A stretch of DNA of 64,000 bases from an uncultured Verrucomicrobiota bacterium. Its GTDB lineage: Bacteria > Verrucomicrobiota > Verrucomicrobiia > Opitutales > Seribacteraceae. Under the pieces are notes generated by a model that was not told the origin of the DNA, searched no databases, and saw nothing but the letters and a program-made list of their open reading frames with translations. The position numbers and the translations under genes are program-made. The DNA lies in contig CACMBV010000004.1 in assembly GCA_902612125.1 (NCBI GenBank), positions 1-64,000 of the forward strand. The letters are read 5' to 3'. Below, one piece after another: positions 26,861 to 35,669 of this stretch (position 1 is its first letter; every line of letters begins with the position of its first letter).

Positions 26861-27955
26861 ATGGCTAATCTTACCAACCTCAAAATCCTGATGCTTGCTC
26901 CCTGTTTGGGCAAATTCGGGGGAATTGAAACTTTTTGCCTGACCTTGATTGAAGATCTGATCCATAGGGGCGCATCCGTTCGCTTACTTAGAAAAAAAGT
27001 AGCTGGTTTTCAGGACAATGGATCGATCCAAAAAAACGAAGGCGAAATTCGTTCATCTTGGACAGAAGAAGAAAGCAAACGATTTTCCAGCCAATTTGTT
27101 TCCCCAAGAGATGCAGTAATCAAAAGTGCCGTGCGAGAATCCGACTTAGTCCACCTCCACAACCCCATAGTGGAAGGCGAATGGCATGCCAAAAAATTTA
27201 ATAAACCCTGTGTGATGACTATTTATAACTGGCGAAGAAAGGGAATTCACCCGAGACTTTTGGCTTGGCGGTGGGCAGTGAGTCAAGCCGACAGAAGGTG
27301 GTATATATCCGAGTTTGTCTGGGATAGTTGGGAAAAGAAAAGGAAGTATGCAAGTGCTCGCCTACCAGTTGTATCGCGGATGCCCCAAGGGGAAACACCC
27401 CCCGACAAAAGAAAAGGATTTTTATTTATCGGCAGGTGGGTACCGAACAAAGGAATTCGTATTTTGCTGGAAGCATACGCCCGACTAGAGGCGGATCCCC
27501 AAGAATGGCCCCTTACCATCCTTGGGGATGGGCCCTTACGGGAAGAAGTTTTGCATAAGATTCAAGAGAAAAGAATACAAGGGGTGCAATTGTGTGGGTT
27601 TGTCAGTGAATCTGAAAGGCACCGCTACACCCGGGAAGCCAAATGGATGGTCACCCCACCTCATACAAAGGAAGACCTAGGCTTGACACCACTGGAAGCA
27701 CGCTCGGTTGGAGTGCCATGTATTGCCTCCACTGATGGTGGAGTAAGAGAAACGGCCGGGAAGCATGCTTTATTTTGCGAGCCTGGTAATGTCAAATCCC
27801 TCCTTAGGTGCCTAAGGATTGCTGTAAAAATGAATGAGACGAAATATGCTGAGATGGTAAATCTAGCGAAAATAGGACTTAAAGACTATGTAAGACCTCT
27901 TGATGAATATTCAGAAAATTATCTTCAACTTATCAATCAAAACTGCAGTAATTGA
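26861..27955 (+). CDS. Family 4 glycosyltransferase
   Basis: A 364-residue GT-B enzyme. The N-terminal domain has ILMLAPCLGKFGGIETFCLTLIEDL with the Gly-Gly-x-Glu element of the GT4 acceptor domain. The donor domain has FIGRWVPNKGIRILLEAY and TKEDLGLTPLEARSVGVPCIASTDGGVRE, holding the E-x7-E-like motif that contacts the nucleotide sugar. No membrane helix. It ends overlapping the next gene by 4 bases (TTGA). Confidence 0.88.
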   Translation: MANLTNLKILMLAPCLGKFGGIETFCLTLIEDLIHRGASVRLLRKKVAGFQDNGSIQKNEGEIRSSWTEEESKRFSSQFVSPRDAVIKSAVRESDLVHLHNPIVEGEWHAKKFNKPCVMTIYNWRRKGIHPRLLAWRWAVSQADRRWYISEFVWDSWEKKRKYASARLPVVSRMPQGETPPDKRKGFLFIGRWVPNKGIRILLEAYARLEADPQEWPLTILGDGPLREEVLHKIQEKRIQGVQLCGFVSESERHRYTREAKWMVTPPHTKEDLGLTPLEARSVGVPCIASTDGGVRETAGKHALFCEPGNVKSLLRCLRIAVKMNETKYAEMVNLAKIGLKDYVRPLDEYSENYLQLINQNCSN

Positions 27956-29154
27956 AAGCAAATTTTTTAGTATCACACCCAACTGGAAATAACTTTGTGC
28001 GGGCATTAATAGAGGAGCTCTTTAAAGCAGAAAAATTAGAAAATTTCTTCACCACCATTGGTTTTGGGTATGATGCCATCACAAGAAAGTGTGTAAAAAA
28101 CAGAAGAGGCTACAACATTCCGGATAACTTAATAAAAAAACAAGTGCTAAGGGAAATCATCAGACTTTCCAGCTTTACTTGTGGAAGTTATTCAAAAAAG
28201 AAAATAGCTGTCGATAAAGCCTATCGTTCTTTGGATGAAAGAGTGGCCAAAAACTTAAGAAAACTAAATGTAAAAGTCCTCCATACTTATGAAGATTGTG
28301 CCAATTTAAGTTTTAGGGAAGCAAAACAACTTGGCATCCATTGTTCATATGAATTACCGATTGCACATTGGACTACTGCACGCAGACTCCTGGCAGAAGA
28401 AGCTGAAAGATACCCTGACTGGGAAATCACTTTAGAGAACAATGAAGAACCGGAAGGAAAATTAATCCAAAAAAATGAAGAATTAGAACTAGCAGATTCA
28501 ATTAACTGTCCTAGCCGCTTTGTTCTCGAATCACTTCCAAATCAAATAAGGCAAAATAAATCCTGCCAAGTCTCACCTTTTGGCAGTCCATTCATCTCAT
28601 TCAAAGATAATCGAAATAATACTCGATCAAAAGAAGAAAAATTAAAGATTCTATTCGTCGGATCTATGACGCAAAGAAAAGGGCTTGCAGATGTTTTTGA
28701 GGCTTTAAAGTTACTAAAAGATGAACCGGTATCATTATCGATTCTTGGGCAGCCTTCCATGCCTCTTGAATTTTATCGTAAGAAATTCTCAAACTTTACT
28801 TATTTCTCTCCCCGATCAAATTTAGAAGTGCAAAAAGTTATGCAAAGTCATGACATTCTGGTTTTACCTTCAATCATAGAGGGTCGAGCACTTGTTCAAC
28901 AAGAGGCACTTGCATGTGGGCTCCCAATTATTGTTACTCGCAATGCAGGTGCAGAAGACTTAATCGAAGAAGGAATTACAGGTTTTCTAGTACCAATTCG
29001 GAACCCCCATAAGATTGCACAGAAAATTTATTACTTTATCGAGAATTTCATAACACAAGAAATCCGTAATTATTGCCAAAAAAAATCTGCTAGTTATAAG
29101 TGGGAGACTTACGCCAAAAAAATTATTGATTTTCCTTTTTCAAATAAAGCGTGA
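27952..29154 (+). CDS. Family 4 glycosyltransferase
   Basis: A 400-residue GT-B protein. The N-terminal domain begins FLVSHPTGNNFVRALIEEL, a form seen in GT4 enzymes of exopolysaccharide loci. The donor domain has ILFVGSMTQRKGLADVFEAL and VLPSIIEGRALVQQEALACGLPIIVTRNAGAEDLI, with the E-x7-E pair in EGRALVQQE. Start is TTG at 27,952 overlapping the preceding TGA; its end overlaps the ligase gene through GTGA. Composition is again more AT-rich than in the gene before. Confidence 0.87.
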   Translation: MKANFLVSHPTGNNFVRALIEELFKAEKLENFFTTIGFGYDAITRKCVKNRRGYNIPDNLIKKQVLREIIRLSSFTCGSYSKKKIAVDKAYRSLDERVAKNLRKLNVKVLHTYEDCANLSFREAKQLGIHCSYELPIAHWTTARRLLAEEAERYPDWEITLENNEEPEGKLIQKNEELELADSINCPSRFVLESLPNQIRQNKSCQVSPFGSPFISFKDNRNNTRSKEEKLKILFVGSMTQRKGLADVFEALKLLKDEPVSLSILGQPSMPLEFYRKKFSNFTYFSPRSNLEVQKVMQSHDILVLPSIIEGRALVQQEALACGLPIIVTRNAGAEDLIEEGITGFLVPIRNPHKIAQKIYYFIENFITQEIRNYCQKKSASYKWETYAKKIIDFPFSNKA

Positions 29155-30479
29155 AAACAAATCAGTCGAAAACTAATAAAATCGCAGAAAGGGAAGATGA
29201 TTTTGGCTTTATTCGAATACTAATTTGGGTCTATTTTTTCTTACTACTTTTTGAGGGTTCACTTAGAAAATGGTTCCTACCGAGTCTATCTACTGGACTT
29301 CTCATTGTAAGAGATCCCATCGTAATATGGATCTATTTCTTATGTTACCAAAAAAATATTTTACCGCTCGACAACATTTACATTAAGAGGCTGTTACAAT
29401 GGGTTATTGTAGCTTCTTTTATTTCGCTAATATTAGGCACAAATCTTTACACGATTGCCTACGGTGCCAGAACAAACCTCCTTCATTTCCCATTAATTTT
29501 TATCCTATGGCGAATATTATCTAAAGATGATGTGATAAACTTTGCTAAAGCTTTTTTATTACTGTCTGCACCGATGACTATGCTAGTAAGCGAACAATTT
29601 CAGGCAGATCGTGAAGATATTTTAAATGTAGCGGCAGGCGGAACTGGTTACCAATTAGAAACTTCTGGGGGGAAGGTAAGGGCATCTGGCACATTTTCCT
29701 TTGTTAGTGGTATAGTATATTTCTATTGCTTTACAGTCGCTTTCATTATCTGGGGTTTTTTAAATCGAGGCAGAATTCCTCTATGGATGCTTTATTTGGG
29801 AATAAGCTCCAGCCTTTTAGCGATGGTTACCGCAGGTAGCAGAACAGTTATTGCAGAGTCTCTACAAGTAATCGCATGTTTTGCATTCCTTGCTTACATA
29901 AAACCAGAGGCTTTTGGTAAAATAACATTTACCATTTTTGGATTCAGTTTAGTCGGAGGATTCCTTTATTTACAAGCTGATGTTTTCAAAGAAGGAATTG
30001 AATTCTTAAGTCTGAGATTCGAAGAGGCAGCCAATGTGGAAGGTAATCCAATCGAAGCCTATTTCTTAAGATATTGGACTATAATTGGTGCTCCTTTCAA
30101 CTACCCAATATCAGATGTGACAGGTTATGGGCTTGGCTCTGCAACTCGTGCAGGTGCATCTTTTGGAGGTTATTTTTGGACAGAAAACCCATGGGACCGC
30201 CATCTCCTTGAAAATGGAATCATAATTGGTTCAATATTCATTGTCTGGCGCATTTGGATAACAAAAGACATTTTTAAAACTAGTATTAATGAAATCAAAA
30301 GAGGAAATTATTTACCGATTTTTTTATTTGGTGCTTGCGGTCCAGTTTTACTCACAGGACTATATGGTCAACCCACAACTTTAGGATTTGCAGCATTTGG
30401 TACTGGATTATGCTTAGCTTCAACAAAGGACCAATTATTTGAAAAGCAAAAAAAAGATACTTCTATTATCAAATTATAG
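29151..30479 (+). CDS. O-antigen ligase/polymerase-like membrane protein
   Basis: A 442-residue protein with about eleven membrane helices starting at residue 18 and a large periplasmic loop near 275-345. The loop holds TGYGLGSATRAGAS and ENPWDRHLLENGIIIGSIFIVWRIW, the usual Wzy/WaaL region where a late Glu/His precedes the closing helices. The family covers O-antigen polymerases and ligases that join lipid-linked glycans in the periplasm; which of the two this is cannot be told. It begins with GTG, overlapping the previous stop. It is the only Wzy/WaaL-type candidate seen with confidence. Confidence 0.72.
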   Translation: MKTNQSKTNKIAEREDDFGFIRILIWVYFFLLLFEGSLRKWFLPSLSTGLLIVRDPIVIWIYFLCYQKNILPLDNIYIKRLLQWVIVASFISLILGTNLYTIAYGARTNLLHFPLIFILWRILSKDDVINFAKAFLLLSAPMTMLVSEQFQADREDILNVAAGGTGYQLETSGGKVRASGTFSFVSGIVYFYCFTVAFIIWGFLNRGRIPLWMLYLGISSSLLAMVTAGSRTVIAESLQVIACFAFLAYIKPEAFGKITFTIFGFSLVGGFLYLQADVFKEGIEFLSLRFEEAANVEGNPIEAYFLRYWTIIGAPFNYPISDVTGYGLGSATRAGASFGGYFWTENPWDRHLLENGIIIGSIFIVWRIWITKDIFKTSINEIKRGNYLPIFLFGACGPVLLTGLYGQPTTLGFAAFGTGLCLASTKDQLFEKQKKDTSIIKL

Positions 30480-31569
30480 ATTAGATAATCAGTTTAGCAT
30501 GCTCAAGTTTTCTGAAATGTTACACTCAAAATTTCATCAAAAATTTGAATTAGAAGAAATTTATCCAAAAGCATTTTTTTCGATCTTCTTAAATAAGGGT
30601 AGATTAAGTAAGTGGTCATCATACATTGATAAATATTTAGTATTTAAAAACCAATTAAATAATCGATTAAAGGAGATGATCGATATCATTCACATAACTG
30701 ATCAGTCAAATACAATCTATACATCTGAAATAAAAAAGATATTAAATGCACCGATCCTAGTCACTTGTCATGATCTTATCGCAATCCGTCAGGCAAAAAA
30801 CGAATTTAAGGAAGCTCCGAAAACAACCCAAACTGGCAAGTTACTACAATCGTGGATTCTAAAATCTCTGAAAGGTGCTGATTATTTTGCGTGTGATTCA
30901 AATCAAACTTTAAAAGACTTAAATCGACTAATTCCAAACTCTAGTAAGCGATCAGAAATAATCCATTTAGGAACTGATTTAAGAGAACATAATCATCCTA
31001 TAAGAGAAGTTACTGCACTCCCAAATTTTGATCCTCGAAAAGAAAATTTTATCATGCATGTTGGAAGTTCAGCATGGTACAAAAATCGAAAAGCTGTTTT
31101 TCGTTCTTTTAAAAAAGCTCGAACAATTTTACCTAAGAAAAACCTAAAGCTTGTGCTGGTCGGACCCGGAGCACAAAAAGAGGAATTGGATGATCAAATA
31201 TCGAATTGGATAAAAGCTAACCCGAATGCCATCTTCTCTTTCAAAAACCTTCCGGAAAACACTTTGGGAGAGCTCTACAATTATGCCAAAGCCCTAGTTT
31301 TTCCATCCTACATTGAAGGTTTTGGCTGGCCCCCCATGGAAGCGGCGGTTCGGGGATGCCAAATAATCACAACACGCACGGGGGCAATTCCAGATTTACT
31401 GGGAAACTTCGCAAAATATGTTGAGGTAAAAAATCAATCATCGATCGATCAATCCGTTCAAGAATTATTACGGTCTCCCAAATCAAAGAGAAATGCCATG
31501 AGTTTACCTACCCATGAAGATTGCAGGAAGCAGTATTTCGATCTGTACGAACAGATGATGGCAAACTGA
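30439..31569 (+). CDS. Family 4 glycosyltransferase (mannosyltransferase-like)
   Basis: A 376-residue GT-B enzyme: DIIHITDQSN and VTCHDLIAIR in the acceptor domain, FIMHVGSSAWYKNRKAVFRSF at the domain junction, and ALVFPSYIEGFGWPPMEAAVRGCQIITTRTGAIPDLLG with the E-x7-E motif (EGFGWPPME). The wording EGFGxPPxEA is typical of mannosyl- and rhamnosyltransferases. The proposed TTG start overlaps the ligase gene by 41 bases, a rather long overlap; an ATA at 30,457 would cut it to about 23. The core begins ILLLSNYRLD in either case. Confidence 0.85.
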   Translation: MKSKKKILLLSNYRLDNQFSMLKFSEMLHSKFHQKFELEEIYPKAFFSIFLNKGRLSKWSSYIDKYLVFKNQLNNRLKEMIDIIHITDQSNTIYTSEIKKILNAPILVTCHDLIAIRQAKNEFKEAPKTTQTGKLLQSWILKSLKGADYFACDSNQTLKDLNRLIPNSSKRSEIIHLGTDLREHNHPIREVTALPNFDPRKENFIMHVGSSAWYKNRKAVFRSFKKARTILPKKNLKLVLVGPGAQKEELDDQISNWIKANPNAIFSFKNLPENTLGELYNYAKALVFPSYIEGFGWPPMEAAVRGCQIITTRTGAIPDLLGNFAKYVEVKNQSSIDQSVQELLRSPKSKRNAMSLPTHEDCRKQYFDLYEQMMAN

Positions 31570-31584
31570 ACTGGTTTTATTTTT

Positions 31585-32433
31585 TTGTTAGTGCTTCTTT
31601 TTAAAGCCCCATTACATGTCCTACGAAAAACCAAAGCGTTTCAATCTCTGCTCAAAAGTCGATTAAATCTTCCCAAGCTTTATGATCTCGGATACAGACA
31701 CAAAGTTGCCTTAAGACCCTTCACCCACGCGTCCATTCGATGGAAAAAACAACAATTGGAACCGGGTATTATCAAACTGGTCAAAAATATCGCAAAAGAG
31801 TTGGATCTTCAAAATGATCGAGGGTGTTTTTTTGATGTCGGTGCAAATGTCGGACTGTATACATGGGAAGTTAGCAAAATCTGTCCGCACCGAAAGGCTT
31901 TGGCCTTCGAACCAGACCCCGAAAACATAAAGCTACTCCAAAAAACCCTCAGTGCAGCAAATTTACAAAATTTAGAAATTTGCAAGTGTGCCCTTAGCAA
32001 TAGGGTAAGTGAGGTTTTGTTTTTGCAGGACAGCTTAACATCTGCTACTGGATGTGTCGCAGGAATAGATAAGCCTTGGATCGAACAATATCTAAACAGT
32101 TCCGCAAATGAAATTAGAGTGAAAACTAAGACCCTGGATTCAGTGGTCTCAGACGACAATAATCCAAGTTTGATAAAAATTGATGTGGAAGGGCATGAAG
32201 TTGAGGTTTTGGAAGGAGGCAGAAATACCTTAACCAAAATAAAACCGCTGCTCATCGTTGAATCTTTTCCGCCAAAGCAACACAACGTTCTTTCTATCTT
32301 GCAAGAACTTGGCTATAAATTAATCGATGCCGATCTTCATGCTTCGATAAACCCAAATACCACCAATCTGTTTGCCTGGCATCCACGAGGCCCCCTACAA
32401 GAAGCCTCCATTCATAAATTAATTAATTCATGA
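31585..32433 (+). CDS. FkbM family methyltransferase
   Basis: A 282-residue SAM-dependent methyltransferase, the third FkbM protein of the locus. Motif I reads CFFDVGANVGLYTWEV (residues about 80-95), followed by AFEPDPENIKLLQKTL and LIKIDVEGHEVEVLEGG. The first 70 residues are basic and poorly conserved. TTG at 31,585 or GTG at 31,591 can start it. It probably O-methylates a terminal or branch sugar and ends in a 4-base ATGA overlap with the next gene. Confidence 0.86.
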   Translation: MLVLLFKAPLHVLRKTKAFQSLLKSRLNLPKLYDLGYRHKVALRPFTHASIRWKKQQLEPGIIKLVKNIAKELDLQNDRGCFFDVGANVGLYTWEVSKICPHRKALAFEPDPENIKLLQKTLSAANLQNLEICKCALSNRVSEVLFLQDSLTSATGCVAGIDKPWIEQYLNSSANEIRVKTKTLDSVVSDDNNPSLIKIDVEGHEVEVLEGGRNTLTKIKPLLIVESFPPKQHNVLSILQELGYKLIDADLHASINPNTTNLFAWHPRGPLQEASIHKLINS

Positions 32434-33296
32434 CCCCAGGCACCAAAGTTCCAATCAGTTTATTCGTTCCCTGCAAAAACGAGGAAGCCAATCTAGAAAG
32501 ATGCTTACGGTCGGTATCGTGGGTAGATGAGATATTTGTGGTTGATTCGCAAAGTAACGACCACACGACAAAAATCGCAAAAGAGCTTGGAGCAACTGTC
32601 GTGCAATTCGAGTACAAAGGAAGATGGCCTAAGAAAAAGAATTGGGCATTGGAAAATCTTCCATTTTCGTATGAGTGGGTCTTAATTCTGGATGCGGATG
32701 AATGTCTACCTCCCGAAGCGGAAGAAGAAATCAGGAACATTGTTTCTAACCCGATTGAAAAACATTCTGGGTATTGGATAAATCGTAGGTATTTCTTTTT
32801 GGAGAAACCTCTCAAGCACGCTTATTTCCCAAATTGGAATCTGCGTCTATTCAAACATAAGTTCGGACGATATGAAAAAGTAACCGAGCTAAACACGAAT
32901 AGTGGCGACAACGAGATTCACGAGCATGTGGTGGTCAAAGGTACTACCGGAAAACTCAATTCAATCATGGATCATTATGCATTTCCCACTATAGATAGCT
33001 TTATTGAAAAGCATAACCGATACTCCAACTGGGAAGCCGTGGTTGAAAGTTCTGCTGAAGACGATGAAACGGCTCTTCAGCACGATGGAGTCAAAGGAAA
33101 GCGTAGATTAAGAAAGATTTTTCGAAAATTGCCTTTTCGTCCAACCCTTCGTTTTCTTTATGTGTATTTTTGGCAAAAAGGAATCTTGGACGGATGGCGG
33201 GGCTATATTTTTGCGAGACTACACGCACAGTACGAATTCTTATCACAGGCCAAAGCCAAGGCAATCTTAGCAGGAAGGGAAGAGACTAGGGATTAA
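32430..33296 (+). CDS. Family 2 glycosyltransferase, WaaE/KdtX-like (LPS core)
   Basis: A 288-residue GT-A protein. ISLFVPCKNEEANLERCL and the phrase WVDEIFVVDSQSNDHT are the signature of the WaaE/KdtX beta-1,4-glucosyltransferase group, as is GRWPKKKNWALENL and ILDADECLPPE (DxD). The C-terminal part carries FWQKGILDGWRGYIFA, a helix seen in the same group. It likely adds a hexose to the LPS inner core. Its last 30 bases overlap the 3' end of gluQRS on the other strand. Confidence 0.86.
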   Translation: MTPGTKVPISLFVPCKNEEANLERCLRSVSWVDEIFVVDSQSNDHTTKIAKELGATVVQFEYKGRWPKKKNWALENLPFSYEWVLILDADECLPPEAEEEIRNIVSNPIEKHSGYWINRRYFFLEKPLKHAYFPNWNLRLFKHKFGRYEKVTELNTNSGDNEIHEHVVVKGTTGKLNSIMDHYAFPTIDSFIEKHNRYSNWEAVVESSAEDDETALQHDGVKGKRRLRKIFRKLPFRPTLRFLYVYFWQKGILDGWRGYIFARLHAQYEFLSQAKAKAILAGREETRD

Positions 33297-34079
33297 TCTC
33301 GATGACTTCGATAACTTTGTCCCATCTTTGCCAAGAGATAACGAACAATGAAAAAATTTCGGTCTCGTGTACTTAAGAACATCAAAAAGTAAACATTGCC
33401 TGGCACTTGAAACAAGCAAGTCTTCTCCTCTTACAATTTCAGTTATTCCCATCAAGTGATCATCCACCACAGTGGCAAATTCGTAAGCTGGTATTCCATC
33501 TTTTCGCCAAACTAAAAAATCTGAAAAATCTTTTCCTATTTCAAAATTAAGTTCTCCGAGCTTTCCATCTCTGAATGTGATTCGGTCGCCCCAGTTCGTA
33601 CCAATCCTCCAATTTTGATGAATTGGATTGTGATCGTCAGTTTGGTTATCATAACGACCTCTCCACTTTTCGGGAAATAAATACTCCTCCCCGGAATTGC
33701 TTTTTATTCCAGTCTTCCGAATTTCACTTCGAGTTCGATTACACGGGTAAATTAATCCGGTTTTAATTAACTGTTGAAGTGCCACATCATAAAATTGCCT
33801 GCGGTAGCTTTGCCTATAAATCCCTTCTAATTCCTGCATATCGGGTAATTTATCCCAGCTTAATCCGGCACTCCTTAAATCTTCTACACAGGCATCAAAA
33901 TACTCCTGTTTGCATCTGGCAGAGTCCAAATCATCCATGCGTAAAAAAAGTTTCCCTTGTGCATTTCCGGCTCGTTGCATCGCAACCTGAAAAGTCTTGA
34001 TATTACCTTCGTGTAAGTAACCAGATGGGGTCGGTGCCAACCTTCCACGATATTGTTTTTGTGCTTTGTCCTCGCCCAT
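33267..34079 (-). CDS. gluQRS: Glutamyl-Q tRNA(Asp) synthetase, reduced form
   Basis: A 270-residue GluRS-like catalytic domain without anticodon-binding domain, which charges queuosine-34 of tRNA(Asp) with glutamate. RLAPTPSGYLHEGN is the HIGH-type motif and DGTKLSKS the KMSKS motif. Two oddities: where the family has a zinc site of the form C-x-C...Y...C, only one Cys is left (IYPCNRTRSE), and the protein stops eleven residues after KLSKS, whereas E. coli GluQRS continues for some 40-50. It may still be active, since some family members lack zinc. Start ATG at 34,079 faces the helicase gene. Confidence 0.87.
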   Translation of the reverse strand: MGEDKAQKQYRGRLAPTPSGYLHEGNIKTFQVAMQRAGNAQGKLFLRMDDLDSARCKQEYFDACVEDLRSAGLSWDKLPDMQELEGIYRQSYRRQFYDVALQQLIKTGLIYPCNRTRSEIRKTGIKSNSGEEYLFPEKWRGRYDNQTDDHNPIHQNWRIGTNWGDRITFRDGKLGELNFEIGKDFSDFLVWRKDGIPAYEFATVVDDHLMGITEIVRGEDLLVSSARQCLLFDVLKYTRPKFFHCSLSLGKDGTKLSKSSRLIPSLFPSC

Positions 34080-34116
34080 TTTGTAAAAGTAAGATTTAGA
34101 TTACCTTTGCGATTAC

Positions 34117-34133
34117 GAGAAGAAAATCTTCTC
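34117..34133. other. Perfect 7-3-7 inverted repeat between divergent gluQRS and helicase genes
   Basis: GAGAAGA-AAA-TCTTCTC lies 17 bases before the ATG of the DEAD-box helicase gene and 38 bases before the gluQRS start on the other strand. No run of T follows, so it is not a simple terminator. In the helicase mRNA it would form a small hairpin close to the start codon, or it may be a protein-binding site in the divergent promoter region. Function is inferred from position only. Confidence 0.4.
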
Positions 34134-34149
34134 ACGAAAAAGTTATATA

Positions 34150-35367
34150 ATGAATTTTAAAGAACTGGGTTTATGCCCTCCCCTGCTTAAAGCGATCGAA
34201 GAAATGGGTTATGAAGACCCAACCCCGATCCAAAAAATGTCAATCCCCCCAATTCTAGAGGGTCGTGACTTGGTCGGATCCGCTCAGACGGGAACCGGAA
34301 AAACGGCCGCTTTTGCCCTACCAAGCCTACATCGACTCGAAAAGCATGGGGGTTGCCGACTCTTAGCCTTGGCTCCAACCCGCGAACTAGCCATTCAAAT
34401 AGAAGAGAACTTCAAAAAATATGGAAAATTTCTCGCTCTACGAATGGCCCTGCTTTATGGGGGAGTAAAATATGGCAAGCAATTGGAACAACTGGGAAAC
34501 GAACCTGATATCATTGTCGCTACGCCAGGTAGACTGCTTGATCATTTAAGCCAAGGAAACCTCAATCTCAGAAAAATCGAAATTCTGATTCTAGATGAAG
34601 TTGATCGGATGCTGGACATGGGCTTTGTCGAAGATGTAACCAAGATCATTCAGAAAACCCCAAAATCTAGACAAACGCTCTTCTTCTCCGCCACCATTCC
34701 CGATTCAGTCAGGAGGCTATCAAAATGGGCACTAGACAACCCCGCCGAAGCCAAAATAGATATCAAAATTTCGGCTGCCGATACTGTCAGCCATGCCCTA
34801 TATCCGGTTCCTGCGATCCAAAAGTTCGACCTATTGATCGCCTTATTAAAGAAAATTAATTTCGAGAACCTGATCATTTTTTTCCAAACGCGACGGGGCA
34901 CCGATAAGATCAGCAGATGGCTTACTGAACATGGACAAACTGTCCGTGTGCTTCATTCCGATTTAAAACAACGAGACCGTACCAAAGCACTCGAGGAATT
35001 CAAAGGTGGAGAAGTGAAAATCCTTTGTGCTACCGATGTCGCCTCGCGGGGATTGGATATTTCTAATGTTACCCATGTGATCAATTATGATGTACCTCAG
35101 CATTCTGAAGACTATGTCCATCGTATTGGCCGGACAGGAAGAGCAAGATCCGAGGGAGAAGCTTTTACCTTGTGCAAACCTGAGGAATTATCAATGGTTG
35201 ACTCAATTGAAAAACTATTGGGTAACTCACTCCCCAGAAAATTTGTCCATGAATTCAACTACCGAGATGAACTCTCAAGCCTTGCACCAACAAGTCCTGA
35301 GGTTTCCAAAAAAAGAAATCGAGGGTTTGGTAAGCAAGTTTCTTTTGGTGGCAGAAGAAGAAGGTAA
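34150..35367 (+). CDS. DEAD-box ATP-dependent RNA helicase with DEVD motif II (RhlE-like)
   Basis: A 405-residue two-domain RecA helicase. Seen in order: Q motif (GYEDPTPIQ), Walker A AQTGTGKT, PTRELA, TPGR, motif II LDEVDRMLDMGF, SAT, IIFFQTRRG, DVASRGLDI and HRIGRTGRA. Motif II is DEVD, not DEAD; Ala to Val keeps the Asp-Glu pair that binds magnesium. A short basic tail (KKRNRGFGK, then GGRRRR) is like that of RhlE. It unwinds RNA duplexes in ribosome assembly or mRNA decay. Confidence 0.93.
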   Translation: MNFKELGLCPPLLKAIEEMGYEDPTPIQKMSIPPILEGRDLVGSAQTGTGKTAAFALPSLHRLEKHGGCRLLALAPTRELAIQIEENFKKYGKFLALRMALLYGGVKYGKQLEQLGNEPDIIVATPGRLLDHLSQGNLNLRKIEILILDEVDRMLDMGFVEDVTKIIQKTPKSRQTLFFSATIPDSVRRLSKWALDNPAEAKIDIKISAADTVSHALYPVPAIQKFDLLIALLKKINFENLIIFFQTRRGTDKISRWLTEHGQTVRVLHSDLKQRDRTKALEEFKGGEVKILCATDVASRGLDISNVTHVINYDVPQHSEDYVHRIGRTGRARSEGEAFTLCKPEELSMVDSIEKLLGNSLPRKFVHEFNYRDELSSLAPTSPEVSKKRNRGFGKQVSFGGRRRR

Positions 35368-35401
35368 TCCTTAGGGGAAAAGATTTCCCATTAAACTTGG
35401 A

Positions 35402-35572
35402 TTAGTCCAGGTTAGAGGTTTTCACGGAATCTTGAGTAAGATCGTGAGTGGATGTGGTTCTCACTCGCTCTACCTTAGAAGGCATGTCAAATAAGGTGCG
35501 AACAGGAATAGTGACCACTTGAGTGCATGAGGTAAAAGCTAGGAGTAAAGTTACCATAAGAATCTTGCACAT
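35402..35572 (-). CDS. Small predicted lipoprotein, 56 residues
   Basis: This short reading frame lies in the 302-base gap between the helicase and DUF445 genes. It starts ATG at 35,572 (MCKILMVTLLLAFTSCTQ) and ends with TAA at 35,402-35,404. The first 15 residues form a hydrophobic signal segment, and Cys16 after F-T-S is a plausible lipidation site, although Leu rather than Phe is more usual at -3. The mature part is polar and basic-acidic mixed (PSKVERVRTTSTHDLTQDS). No homologue is recognised. Tiny lipoproteins of this kind are often entericidin-like or of unknown use. Confidence 0.5.
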   Translation of the reverse strand: MCKILMVTLLLAFTSCTQVVTIPVRTLFDMPSKVERVRTTSTHDLTQDSVKTSNLD

Positions 35573-35669
35573 ATCTTACTTAGAAACTAAATCGAATGAC
35601 TTAGCAACACACTTCTTTATGTGATCAGTTATTCTAACCAATTGCCCTCTTTTTTAGAAAACATCGACG

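Noticed and set aside
30439-30479. Frameshift between the ligase and the following GT4 gene because of the 41-base overlap
   Set aside because: Both proteins have complete family ends; the overlap is explained by a TTG (or later ATA) start inside the ligase tail, as in other gene pairs here.
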